A DNA stretch of 64,000 bases, taken from NCBI GenBank assembly GCA_032622095.1, contig CP136065.1:37480732-37544731 (forward strand), read 5' to 3'. Made by a program: the position numbers and the translations under genes. The notes under the pieces are model-generated. The model was not told the DNA's origin and did no database searches. It saw only the letters and a program-made list of their open reading frames with translations. Position 1 is the stretch's first letter, and each line of letters begins with the position of its first letter. This DNA comes from Siphonodentalium dalli (taxonomy: Eukaryota > Mollusca > Scaphopoda > Gadilida > Siphonodentaliidae). Shown here piece by piece: positions 33,567-45,696 of the stretch.

Positions 33567-33989
33567 GATCAGCAACGTTGCTACAGGTCGGTGGGTGTCT
33601 AATCCCACCGATTTCGGTAATACATGTCAACAGTTGGAAATTTCCCAAAGCTATATATGAATTGCCAAAATGGACTATAGGTTATTTACCGGATGCAATT
33701 CACTTGAACCAGCATGACTAATACTGTTCTGATTGAGCTAAATCAACGCCGTCTAAACCGCCGCGTTCTCACGGGCGTAATATTTACAGCAAGAAAATAT
33801 CAGTGTGCAATTTTACCTGATATTTTCTTGCAGATATTTTCTTGCAGCTTCATGTGTACGCGCCCTAAACCACAGCAGCTGTTATCCGTAACCGCACCTG
33901 GAAAGGTAATTATATAACCACAGCCTGTATACGGATGTAATTCGACCAGAAATGACGATATAACACAGCTATAATGATTCTCATTAGTC

Positions 33990-34506
33990 GATCATGCCAT
34001 GAATCTGTACTCTGGCTACGCCCGTAGAGATACAGTTCCACCCGTTAAAAACCTGGAAATTTTAGAAGATCTGATGGGGAACTTTATAACATTGAAAAAG
34101 TAACGCATGCACTATATTTCTTGGTCAATATATCTTCATATTTCACTGCAGACGAAGACCCCAGTTCGAGATTGCATGATTTAAGCTACTTTCGTGAGCC
34201 GATTTCGTGCTAAAACATTGAATTGATTAGCCGGGGAAAGTTCATTATTGTAAACAGAGTGAAATAAGCTCACGTAAGTTGCGTAAATCATGCAATCTCG
34301 AACTTGGACCTTCGTATATATGTGTAACACGTTATTAAGGAACAGTTATTAACTCAGAAATATATTACCTGCGTTATCTTTCTTCAATGTTATAAAGTTC
34401 CTCGTGAGAACAGGTCTGAACATCAAACTGTTCCCAGGTTTTGCCCCCAGTATGGGTGCAAATGAGTTCGACGGGCTTAGCCAGAGTAGAAATTCATGGT
34501 ATGAAC
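33990..34506. mobile_element. Fold-back element, 517 bp, arms over 200 bp
   Basis: The outer arms GATCATGCCATGAATC/GATTCATGGTATGAAC pair and continue with CTCTGGCTACGCCCGT, AACCTGG and GGAACTTTATAACATTGAA. Inner arms then pair GACGAAGACC, AGTTCGAGATTGCATGATTT and GCTCACG. A short unpaired centre lies near 34225-34240. No coding sequence is present. It is related to the palindrome at 29484. Confidence 0.8.
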
Positions 34507-35852
34507 TACATAGCTAGTGGAAAATACACTAGGTTTTCGACTTTTCGCAGGAACGATAATATAGGGAACCACAGCAATATTACCGATGATAAGCTAAAGA
34601 TGTCCCATGACACGAAACTAGTGGAAACAAAGTTTCCGCTCACCAGACAAAAGAAAGGATATTTCACCACGCGTCACGAACACCCACAATAACATGTATA
34701 AAATAATACGATATGAGAATATCCCTATTGCATAACAATATTATAAACGCTCTTCGCAACAGATGGCTTGATGCAGAAATTTATGATCACTTAAATTATT
34801 TAATAAAGAATCGATTGTCTAGGGGGAAACCATTAACTATCGCACCATGTAATATAGACCAAACTTTATTGACAGCTGTGTTGGTATTGAACACAACTCC
34901 AGTTGATATGTTGCATTTTGGTATTCAACGCTTCACGGTGGAGTTGGACAGTTTGTTGTTGTTGTTGTTGTCACTAGAAATCCTGAAGCATTCATGAAGC
35001 CAAAATGCTTCTTTAATTTAAACTGCTCTACTAACTAATTCCATGACTGAATCCAACACGTTCATAGTATACGAACTGCACATTTATACCATGACTCCCT
35101 ATTGTACTATATGTGCAAACATGCTATATAATAAATTTGTGCTGTACACCCTACTATGTGTAAACAGGAGTCCGACCGTGGGTGACACGTTTCTACTGTG
35201 GGTAACATGTTTGAATGGCATTTCAATGGTTAACGTTTATACCCATAGTAGAACTACATCCGAGTTGACCTTTCATTAACCTTCCGTGACCTCGATCAAA
35301 ATGACTATTTTTAAAACGTAGCGCTTCGCGATGAAAACAATTTGATACATTCGATTCAAATGAATATTATACTCACTAATGCGATAAAAACGAACAGTTA
35401 ATTCCGTGGAAATCACATCCAGATCAGCAAAATTTAACATATATTTCAAGAAATAGACGTAACAAACTCGAACAACAAACGGTGGATTTTTAAATGACTT
35501 TCGTGGTTTCCTGTTGACTGTCCGGCGGAGAAAAAAAAGTTCCCGCAATGTGTTATATTTATATTCATTAAATTCGTATTCCCAAATATATTCATGTTGT
35601 TTATTTATGGCGGTTTCATTACAGTTTATTGTGAATTGGCTAAACTGATGCCATATTCGTACAATTGAGTGTTGACCTAATTCAATGTATCAATACGCCT
35701 GATCAGCTGTGATAGTGTACGTCGATGTACGGCCAAGTGTGGTGAACACAACGGGATGATTGTGAATGGTGTGACAGAATCGTCTTAATTTAAGTGGATT
35801 TATTTCGATTTCATAGCATTTTTTGCTCCTGTACCGGTCATGGTATAAACAA
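34507..35852. other. Intergenic, no gene recognised
   Basis: A 94-codon + frame (34713-34994) and a 90-codon - frame (35548-35279) have no recognisable domain. A (TTG)n run at about 34953-34970 holds the first open. Confidence 0.45.
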
Positions 35853-35994
35853 AATACACACGTAGTGTTTCTGAATACCAAATTTACACCACGAGTGGGA
35901 TTGATGATTTACCACACTCGCTAAAGCTCGTGTGGTAAATCATCAATCCCACGAGTGGTGTAAATTTGGTATTCAGAAACACTACGTGTGTATT
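35853..35994. repeat. Near-perfect 142-bp palindrome
   Basis: AATACACACGTAGTGTTTCT and its exact complement are the ends. The arms continue without mismatch through ACCACGAGTGGGATTGATGA and ACCACAC. The loop is about 12 bases (TCGCTAAAGCTC). No target duplication is obvious. Confidence 0.85.
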
Positions 35995-36274
35995 CTATAT
36001 ATATCACATTCTCGCGGAATGGGATGTTCAATGTTTTCGGAGACGACTGACATGAGTGCAATGATTGATGTTGAATCCGATCAATGACAGTTATTGCATT
36101 CACATCTGCTCACATGATGTATTTCACATAGCGGAATATTTTGTATGGAATAAATATTGTTTAAAGACATATTATGTACTTATTCGGGTTAGTATTCAGG
36201 CACTATATGTCAACTGGAGGATTATAGTATTCTAGTAAAACATCGACGAACATTTCAAATAAATCGACCTTACC

Positions 36275-36540
36275 ACTCAATAGAAAACATCGTCTGAACT
36301 ACGCGCAATTGTAAATATTTACTTCTCGATTCCGGACGCAACTATCTGCGATAAGCTAACGAAAACGATTTCGCCACCGAGAGTCACTGTATTCAATTAA
36401 TATATAAGAATGACGTTGCTCGTTGTCAATTTGGATATATTTGTAAAAATTAGTACTTTGAGCAAGATTATTCTCAATTTCTATTTGATCACCCTATATA
36501 CCGGAGTGTTTCACATCACTTTAACATTTACTAAATTGTG
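36275..36540 (+). repeat. Dispersed repeat C, copy 1
   Basis: AATAGAAAACATCGTCTGAAC, TTGTAAATATTTACTTCTCGATT, AACGAAAACGATTTCGCC, TTTGTAAAAA, CTTTGAGCA and GAGTGTTTCACATC recur at 49688-49940 and, inverted, at 45350-45590. Their interiors include a good AAATATTT palindrome. Confidence 0.75.
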
Positions 36541-37480
36541 TCGAGTCAAGTGACTTTCTCTATACTGTCATCCCAAAAATATATTACTAGCCGATGTGCA
36601 GAATTCTACCCGCAAAACAGTGTGCGAAACACACGTGTATGGGTATGGGTACTGGTAGCTATACATGTGCCCGTTCCCGTAGATGTATATGTGTGTTTTA
36701 AATCGCAACGTCGCTATAAACAGTAACTGAATGGCTACAATAAGCGGTTTGTGGTATGACTCGTGTCATATAATTATGAATTGATCGGTACATGGTGTAG
36801 TACTCATACTATAGACATTATTAGTCACAACGCATGATCAATCATTACTGGTTAATATTAATAATGACGAATTTGATTGAATTTAAAGTCAATGACTTGT
36901 TTCTTTGAGGCTATAAATAACTAATCCGATCTATATAATTATGGCAATGGAAAAAGCTCGAAGAGATTATCAGATCGATATACAGCGTTGAGGCTGTAAG
37001 CTGTAACCCCGTATGTCCTATAAATGCTCGCAAGCTGTAACCCCTTCTATACTAAACACTCGCTGACATGTAGATCCATTGGGAACTGATCAAATTATAA
37101 ACTGTTTGTTGAACTGGCATGTCCCACCAATGAATAGTAGTTTCACTGTAACAGTAATGTTTACATAACATGGTTTTGACATCAGCTGTTGACATGAGAA
37201 ATTTCATTCTTAAAAAAAACACATTTCTTAAACCAGAAAACAATAGAATGCACACATTTGTCATTTGGTGGGTCCGTTGGTCTGTCCGTGGACGCAACTT
37301 TGTCCGAACTTGATGTATTCTTACAAACAAAACACTTCTCCGGTATGCGACTAATTGTGGGTTGTTCCTCACAAGTTTCTCTGAAGCTCGAAAACAATAT
37401 AATGTACATCACACGTGTATGTTGTGGGTCAGTCCGACCGTTAACACAACTTTGTCCAATCTTGTATTCCAACATTTTAC
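36541..37480. other. Repeat-like intergenic DNA
   Basis: AAGCTGTAACCCC is duplicated at 36988 and 37032. AACTTTGTCCGAACTTG and AACTTTGTCCAATCTTG lie at 37300 and 37450 within a diverged duplication of about 150 bp. No gene was found. Confidence 0.45.
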
Positions 37481-37484
37481 AGTC

Positions 37485-38160
37485 ATTTTTTTATACGCCC
37501 GTTTGTAAAACAGTCGTATTATGTAAATGGGTTGTCCGTCCGTCGTCCGTCCGTCGTCCGTCCGTCCGCTTTTGGTTTCCGGATGATAACTTTAGATTAT
37601 TGAATCGAGTGAACTGAACCAGGTTTGGTATGTTAGTTTACCACACCAAAATACAGAACAAGTTCGAATATGGGTTTGATTTGACTGAGTTATGCCCCTT
37701 TTTCGACTTAGATTTTACATGATTTGCGGTTTCCGGATGATAACTTTAGATTGAATCAAGTGAACTGAACCAAATTTGGTACGTTAGTTTACCACCCAAA
37801 TTACAGATCAAGTTAGAATATGGGTTTTATCCGCATGATTTTGACTGAGTTATGTCCCTTTTTCGACTTAGATTTTACCTGATTTGCGGTTTCCGGATGA
37901 TAACTTTAGGTTGAATCAAGTGAACTGAACCAAATTTGGTATGTTAGTTTACCACACCAAAATACAGATCAAGTTCGAATATGTGTTTCGTCCGCATGAT
38001 TTTGACTGAGTTATGCCCCTTTTTCGACTTAGATTTTACCTGATTTGCAGTTTCTGGATTATAACTTTAGATTGAATCAAGTGGACTGAACCAAAATTGG
38101 TATAATGCATTCGGCTAAGTACCATGGAAGTTCAGTTATATATCTTTTTATCTCCGGGCG
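37485..38160 (+). mobile_element. Dispersed element with internal 160-bp tandem repeats
   Basis: It begins TATACGCCCGTTTGTAAAAC, then a (CCGT/CGTC)n run, then repeats starting GGTTTCCGGATGATAACTTT at 37574, 37728, 37888 and (diverged) 38049. It ends near TCTCCGGGCGTACAG at about 38152. The ACGCCCG and CGGGCGT ends are inverted. This resembles elements of mollusc genomes that carry a core of tandem repeats. Confidence 0.7.
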
Positions 38161-38958
38161 TACAGAAATACCACCATAGAAAACACCCGTGATGATGTGG
38201 CTACATTTCCCAACCATTCCTGGTTAAACTGATCAGTATAAGTATATATGGACTTTATTCATTTTATATCCGAGTGAGTTAGAGTCCTTCTTCTCATGAA
38301 CATGGAGTTCTTTCCAGTATCTTGGAATGTCATAGAAATTGTTCGAAACATGAATAATTTTGTCCAAGCTTGTATTCCTTGTGTTCTTCTTTTCGAAAGA
38401 AAGCTAGCCTTATCGTAGCCCGATTGCACTGCGCAAAGTATCATTAATCCCATTGGCTAGTCTCATCTCTATAGTTTCTCATTTTCGCGGAGTTTGGCAA
38501 ATCTAAACGAATGTAGGAAAAGAAATGTGCATAAAACATTCAAAAACATATATATGTTATAAAATATTGAACAGTGGGTGTGTTGATTGTTACACAGAGA
38601 TCATAATCAAGATTGCTTTTCTTGTCATTTAGAAAAAATAACGGTGAAGTTATTAACCGCAGGTACTACTATACTGTAGTTGATGGTCATTCTGTTATAT
38701 AGGGTTTGTCCGGTTTCGAAAGTGTGCACATATTCATATATATCTTTGGTGATCTGCCACGTATCGATGGGGGAGATACATCAAATTACTTGGTTTGTGG
38801 CATTGTCTCATGCACAGGGGATTTTGATGAATTTTGATCGCAAGTGAGTCCATGCTAAATGTAGGTAGATAGATATAAACCTTGTATTGAGTATATACTC
38901 ATGGTGGTGTTCTCGCACCAGAGGACATGTGCTATTAATAGTATCAGTTTGTCATATA
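38161..38958. other. Intergenic, no gene recognised
   Basis: A 64-codon minus frame is not supported. No other structure was found. Confidence 0.45.
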
Positions 38959-39369
38959 CCAGATCTGGGTAAACCCGACTCGAATAGCTACGCATATATA
39001 CTATATAATTTATTTGCGTCTGGATAAAATGCCAAATAGCTGTGTCGCTATAAATAACCTAACACGCGACCCAAACAGGACGAAGCCACAACCCTACATA
39101 ACTTTACGAAAGGCATATATCGCCTGTGTATCCGACGATCAACCTGGTGCTATTTTTTTTAGCTATGTGGCGAATCTACATCTGTATTGGGATTCCGACA
39201 ATCGCCCGAATTGCGGAAATCTGCTGCATCGCTTTCCTATGTTGTGATTGGATAACACTGACGTAATAATTATAATTATAATGAATTCTGGTGGTAATAG
39301 AAAACACATGGTTTTTCCAGACGTAGTACATGTATGCGTAGCTATTCGAGTCGGTTTACCCAGAACTGG
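38959..39369. mobile_element. TIR MITE with 38-bp arms, possible 8-bp duplication
   Basis: The arms CCAGATCTGGGTAAACCC/GACTCGAATAGCTACGCATA match their complement at the right end with two differences. TCATATAC (left) and CCATATAC (right) could be a 7-of-8 target duplication. A 77-codon open frame inside (39014-39244) has no known domain. Confidence 0.75.
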
Positions 39370-39851
39370 CCATATACCAGCATAACAGCAATTAAGTAGG
39401 GCACCCTAACATCATGGTACATTAGCAGGACAACTTATATCACACGAAACCCCTATTATATCATTAAAGAAGCCATTTCGTATTTCCTTATATATCACTT
39501 GTTATGAATAGGCGCTTGCTACACATCACTTGGCTGCGCGGATTCAGGCGGATTAATACTATTTCGAAAAGTCGCGCATGACACCAACATCAGACAATGC
39601 AAAATGATTACTTTGCTCATTAAAGTTGAATTCTTATCCAACTCTTTGCACCAAGGAAAATAGACCAAAAACAAAGAGGCAAATTGGGGGACTATATTTT
39701 CCGTCGCCAGCACCAGAGCGCAATACTGTGCATGGTGTACGGTTTTGCAGCGTCTCAGCCAACGCTGTAAATATATGCATTTTACAACTATATTTAAGGA
39801 TTTTAATTTTTTACAAAGGCATAAAGCTCTAGTTTTGTTCATGTGATATAA

Positions 39852-39977
39852 AATATCTTCAACTCGTTGTGTTGGGATATAAGATTTTATGAAACTCGTC
39901 TACGACTCGTTGTGAATCAAATTTATCAAACTCGTTTAATAAAATCTTATATCCCAACATAACTCATTGGAGATAAT
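39852..39977. repeat. 126-bp palindrome
   Basis: GTTGGGATATAAGATTTTAT pairs exactly with ATAAAATCTTATATCCCAAC. Looser arms (ATATCTTCAACTCGTTGT and ACTCATTGGAGATAAT) lie outside, and repeated AACTCGT words lie in the loop. Confidence 0.75.
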
Positions 39978-41467
39978 CTATATCCACGGGTGATTATGGA
40001 AATATAAGCACACGAACAGATAAGCGCCAAAGGAATCCTATTCATTTACGTGAAATGTTCGGATGGTAAGGCCGACAAACCTTTCGTTGAACTTATCTGA
40101 ACATATCCTGAGGGAACTACATGTACAATGAGCATTTAGCAACGAAAAGGCCAAGACGTGTTCCTAAATAAATAAAGATGACAATGATGATGAAACACTC
40201 TTGTGGCATCCGTGTTAAGGTGGATTATAGCAAACGACGGATTTTTGTCGCATCTCGATATTTCAGAAATTGCGTACCAGGTGAATGCTTTATGCTTACA
40301 CATGTGGAGCGTATGTGCGTGTAAAAAATATATGGGATTGACCTCTTTAATTAACAAACAGTATTGGAACATGATGTTGACGTAATCTCTCGTGTTGTTC
40401 TTTGCAAAGGAAGCATTGAGTTGACGTGACGCAGGGAATGTATTCCGAAAACACACTGATTAGCGTTCGATATGAGCGTCTGCGCTATATAACCGCGTTA
40501 TGGGAACCCAGAGGCCCCGGTTCGCATGTCAGTCACGTCTCTACTGTAGACATTCATATCGATTTATGTGGAGTAAACACACATGTGATCAAACCTTAAC
40601 TGGCATCGAACGTAAACACTATTAATGATGAGAATATGAAATTTCCGTGGTGCGGTATAGCTTAGAGCAATCGGGATTCCTTACAAAACGGAACACTATG
40701 ATTTCATTACGCTCCCTCTAAAGCTTCCGTACCAGCCTCCGATAAAAGAGCTGCGTCACAATAGAAATTATTTTGTTTTAGAAACAGAAACTTTATTTTT
40801 TTTCGAGATAAGAGATGTTCTTAAAGGGAATTTTAACTTGAATATCTCGAATAGTAAGTAATATAACTGAATAACGGTTCCATAGTATATAGCTAGTGTC
40901 AGGGTTTTGTCATGGAAACATTTAATGATACGAACTTGGGACAATCTCCGAGGTCAACAGTAATTCAGACCAATATAAATGATCAACGACCTCCCTTTGA
41001 ATATAATACAGAACCCACAACTGGAATGAATTATTATTAGTTGGTAATCATGCAGTGCATGCATATGTGAGCATCTTGGTGTGCTTTTGCCATGGTGAAT
41101 TGAGTCAAACATGTACATTTTACTCAGAACAACACAAATGGTGCAAATAACTTCATATTTTGATTTAGCGAGTGAACTATTGGGTGTTCACCTTACACAA
41201 TATTAGAACTCTGCTAGATCTACTTATACGCCCACGCCTTCAGTAAAAACCCATTCGAGTGGAACATGTGCTTCAAGTTGTATGTCAGAACATCCCGCGC
41301 GCGGCTCCTCGTCCCTGCAACTGACCTCAATACATCCAGATTGGATCTACAAAGTCGAATACTATGGCCGTTGATATGATAATTTCTCAACACACCGCCA
41401 TTATTCCCTTCATTTGTTAATAGACAAGTTTAGATGAGGAATTTTTAACTTCAAAAGCCGTTCATAG
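39978..41467. other. Intergenic, no gene recognised
   Basis: Unsupported short frames only. GGCGCGC-containing DNA near 41290-41310 is locally GC-rich. Confidence 0.45.
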
Positions 41468-41665
41468 GTATTCCAACTATTGAAACTTTTGCTCGGTAAC
41501 TTAGTGTTAGCACCCAACCTTAAAACCACTTCATCTGTCGCCGCGTTCATGCACATGTTGCTCTGGATTATGAGATAATAGCAATCTCAATTCAATATCT
41601 GTTCAAGCGGGAAAGTGAGGAAGGAACTTATTAGCCCAGTGACGTCGACCTTACCAAACTTCATG
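41468..41665 (+). repeat. Diverged direct repeat D, copy 1
   Basis: TTCCAACTATTGAAACTTTTG, CTTAGTGTTAGCA, CACTTCAT, TTGCTCTGGATTAT, TTCAAGCGGGAAAG, GAACTTATTAG and TCGACCTTACC recur in order at 42566-42780. The two copies are about 1.1 kb apart. Confidence 0.7.
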
Positions 41666-42193
41666 CAGGGTTTACCTCCCTTGATGACTCGGTAAAACCG
41701 CTGCTACCGGCGACATTTCATCTACATTTGGTGGACTTCCGCGATATTAAGATATATACTGTGTATAAACAGTGTGATTCGGTTCTCCGATTATTTTTTC
41801 AACACAAAAGTATAAACGCACGTGTACGACATTGTCACAACTCGCACGGCAAGTTAAACAAAAAAGTTCTAATTTGCTGCAGTTTTGACGAGTAGCTTGC
41901 GAAAATCGTCAACAACTGATTTTCCATTCTGTCATTATGTTTTAGTGCGGGAATTGTTCTGAAAGCACATAGAAAATTTGACTTTTGTGCGATCGGGTTT
42001 CGCCATTTATGCCGGAAAATCCCATGCTAAATATAGAAACACAAACTAGTACCCAGCCGGTGACAGAGTCAGAAAGGAAGTACATGATGTATGACTGGTG
42101 CGCTCTTATAGAGATTGCGACCTTACCCGGCGTGTTCGTTCGTTCGCAAAGTACGTTTGGTCCAAATACCAATTGCTTTATCTAAAGCGGTCA

Positions 42194-42521
42194 CACTAAA
42201 AGCCGACCGAACCTTCACCATGCATAGATCCGAATGAGATGATTCATGCAATATCTTGCAGAATATACATGTATGTACGAACATTCCACTCCCAATTAGA
42301 TAGATCGAGTGAAACCGACATTGTTAACCCCTAACTTGCTGCCGGCTCCGCCAGGTACGCCACATATATCCCTGTCATTGGTCAGACAGTTATATAAATA
42401 GGGGAGGTCCGGTCGTTGCTTTTTGATTGGAACGTTGGTATATACAGGTCTATCCTACATGGACCATCTCGTTTGGATTCCGGGGGGGGGGGGTGTCTGT
42501 CGCACCGGTCGGCTTTTAGTG
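42194..42521. mobile_element. TIR element of dispersed repeat A family
   Basis: CACTAAAAGCCGACCG at the left end is the exact complement of CGGTCGGCTTTTAGTG at the right. The interior, read on minus, matches 16521-16700 and 60335-60520. This defines the family's inverted repeat. The stretch near 42481-42492 is a G run. It is inserted between the two copies of repeat D. Confidence 0.72.
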
Positions 42522-42565
42522 AGATCCTTATTACAGTATATCAACCTGTTTTAGTCTGAAATTCC

Positions 42566-42780
42566 AACTATTTAAACTTTTGGTCAGGATCTTAGTGTTA
42601 GCAAAAACAATGCCACTTCACATGACACCGCGTATAATATGCCCGTAGCCCAATGTTGCCCTGGATTATCTAAACTAAAACTCCAAATGCAATGTTTTTT
42701 CAAGCGGGAAAGCGACCGATGGGACATCGCGGTGGCACTTCGAACTTATTAGTACCGTGCATGGCATCGACCTTACCCGA
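42566..42780 (+). repeat. Diverged direct repeat D, copy 2
   Basis: Matches 41468-41665 in word order; see that entry. It carries extra sequence around 42720-42745. Confidence 0.7.
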
Positions 42781-45345
42781 CCTGTTCACCCGTTCATAAA
42801 ATCAGCATGACTGTGTTGCTAAATAAAGTCCTATTGACTCACAAATGCACTTATATATGAACTCATTTACTAAGTAAGCCTTCCGCTGATTTTCCCAACA
42901 TAAACCACATGGAGATCGAATATTATGTCATCGCCTCACACTCGGGTGATCAAGAAGATCGACGTGACAGATACGGTGGTAGCACTTAATGATATATAAC
43001 ACTTACAATACAGTCGGAGATATACCTCTGGCTAATTCAAAAATAACTTAAAGGTCGCACCGGATAACCCTCTTAGACAGATCGTGAGACATATCAGCCA
43101 ATCAGAACTCGCCTTGAGTTGTCATCCGGTTCGCTTGTTTACGTGTTTCTTGTGTGGATTTTTATGAATGACTTACACACAAAACACTTATCATAGCGGC
43201 GATTAAATGTGCCCGTCATACACACAATGGGCCGTTCCAAATTCTAATCTATCTTGGTAAACACGTTTCACATTGTGCTCCACCTGGCCATGACAGGGTC
43301 ATTCGATTCCAATGATTGTTTATCTGACGTGCGTCAGAGGGGACCTGTTGCTGAATGATATTGCTCGGCGATCGTTGTATAAGTATGGAAGTAATTTAGT
43401 CAACAACCTGCTATTAAGCGATTATATCAATCGGAAATCCGAGGAGAGTTGAAATGAAAAAATGTGTGATTTGATGCGCCACACATTTAGTTTAATATAG
43501 AGAATAACATTACATTATGTGGGAGGACGGGTCATGATACCACCTTTTCCAATATATTATATACATATGAAAACAAGTGTTTACGACCAGGGTGCTTCTA
43601 TTATTACCACGAAATTAGGTATCTGGTTAAAACCAAATGGGGCCTCCAGAAATTTTATTTTATAAACGATCAAGACATTTCATTCAGCATGTAGACCATA
43701 GCAACTGAATACTTGGATAACGGTAACTTGATGACATTTTGCTTGGGAATTGAAGTCCTTGGTTGCCTAAACATTTTAGTATTAAATACTTATTTTTTAA
43801 CGAGTAGTCTCTCGTGCAGGAAATGTTCAGATAATAAATTCTACAAACTTATTATCTTAACATTTCCACCAATTAATGGATATGAATCCTTCGGCACTTG
43901 TATTATATGTCGTCTACTTTAATTTAATGAATATCCCTCCAGATGAATAATAAACCTTTCCAATGTAATAATCTGTAACTGAATGGGGGAATCCATTCAT
44001 TAATGAAAGGGTTAACAAAATATTGAAAGTCCGGTCCGTTCGTGCGTCAATTAGCAACAATTTCTCCGGTGCTGCATTGCTTCACGCACTGCATTTTTAA
44101 AAACAACCACATTCGTCAAAATAGAGTGATTTACCGCTGCGACAACTGACCCACTGAACCCAGCTTGCATTTATTTGGTGTGTTGCAATTTCGGCTATCT
44201 TTGCGATGCTGTTATTTTCAGCCTGGACGATGTTTTCAGCGCTCAACACCAATTTTTTTTTTTAGAATAGTCGCCAAGTTCAATGGATTCAAATTACAGG
44301 AAGTCTGGTAAACATTTGTTTACATTCCATGATCTAGTAACAGTTTTGTACGAATGTTGGCAATTTTGTTTTGATATTTCAATCTAATGACAGGCATTTA
44401 TTTGAAAATATGGTTCATGAAAAGCATTTCCCGAAGCCTGCTCTTTTAAGTGCACGCTTTCATCCCATGGGTACATCACATCAATAATACTAATTATTAT
44501 TGTGCCTTCATTCCCATAAATTCCACTGTTTACCTATCTATGTGAGGGTCGCGACCGACAACAGGCGCTATGCACTTGCACAAATACATTTACAATTCCA
44601 GCAGCTGAAGGTCTTTCAAGCTAAATGCCTCCATGTAGTTCATATGAACTCATTTCGATGACAACTTGCTGTTTATGGTTTACCCTGACGGTGTTAAACT
44701 ATTTTTCATCAGCTGTTTTGGCAGTCATACCATGACTGCATGCTAAGTTTAATAACTGTATCACATGGTTCCCTGTAGATTGTTCTTCCCCAGACATGTA
44801 CCTGTCTGTCATTACGTAATCTGTGACATTGACTTGTTGAACTTCAGTGGATTACTAACGAAAATGATATAGTTAGTCGTATTATTTCGATTACTCCCCT
44901 TTGCTGCCATTGTACTGCACAGTACAGCTCACCAACAGCTGGACCAGACGTCACTGTTAGCGGACAATAAGAAACAATGTGTCTTACGTTGCATGATTAA
45001 ATAAATTGATGATCAATATTACTAATAGTTTAACCAAACAGTTTAGTTAAAAAGGTAGGAATAGTTTCAAATTGTCAAAACGAGGTTATTTCGTCAATGT
45101 GAGAATAAGACGGATAATCTCTCTTTTCTTATTACTGTCACTTTTTGAGAGCTGCTTAAAACCAAGAATGGTGACTACTTTCACCACAAAAATGGATCTT
45201 CAACTGCCGGTTCACCCGATCCTAATTATTACTACTCGTGTCATTATAAAGTTTATCAACTAACTTGTTTCCGTCATAAACATGTACTTTCATTCTCCAA
45301 GGTACGAATTTATGTCGTATTAATCGACAACTTTTACCATTAAAG
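42781..45345. other. Intergenic, no gene recognised
   Basis: Open frames at 43713 and 45072 have no recognisable domain. GCCAATCAGAACTCGCC near 43098 contains a CCAAT word but no exon follows that I can read. Confidence 0.45.
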
Positions 45346-45349
45346 TGAT

Positions 45350-45590
45350 GTAAAACACTCCGGTAGGGTGATCAAATATAAATGGAGAATAGTCTTGTGC
45401 AAAGAGTAATTTTTACAAATATTATACACACCATCATTCTTATATAGTAATTAAATGCAGTGACTCTCGGTGGCGAAATCGTTTTCGTTAGGTTATCGCC
45501 GATAGATGCGTCCCGAATCGAGTTGTAAATATTTACAATTGCGCGTATAGTTCATGCAGACAATGTTTTCTATGGAGTGATACGATCGAT
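45350..45590 (-). repeat. Dispersed repeat C, copy 2 (inverted)
   Basis: Read on the minus strand it matches 36275-36540 and 49688-49940: AGAAAACATTGTCTGCATGAAC, TTGTAAATATTTACAACTCGATTC, AACGAAAACGATTTCGCC and GATCACCCTACCGGAGTG. Confidence 0.72.
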
Positions 45591-45696
45591 GTGCTTCAGA
45601 TTTTCGGCGATGTTAGTAGAATGCTACATTCCTCCAGTTGCACAACGCCTGGGTACTAACTGATCAGTTTCACACACACGAACAAGTACATAGATA

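Larger units (their letters stand above)
32031..33867 (+). mobile_element. 1.84-kb TIR element with TATA promoter and two nested insertions
   Basis: The left end is TAGGGCGCGTACACATG followed by GCAAGAAAATATCAGGT; the right end is the reverse complement of both, with the GCAAGAAAATATC part duplicated. Inside are a family B element (32617-33117) and a 106-bp palindrome (33461-33566) with its own duplication. Removing them leaves about 1.2 kb. A clear TATAAAAGG at about 32210 lies 180 bp from the left end, as in autonomous transposons or in one that captured a promoter. No transposase could be read. Confidence 0.7.
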
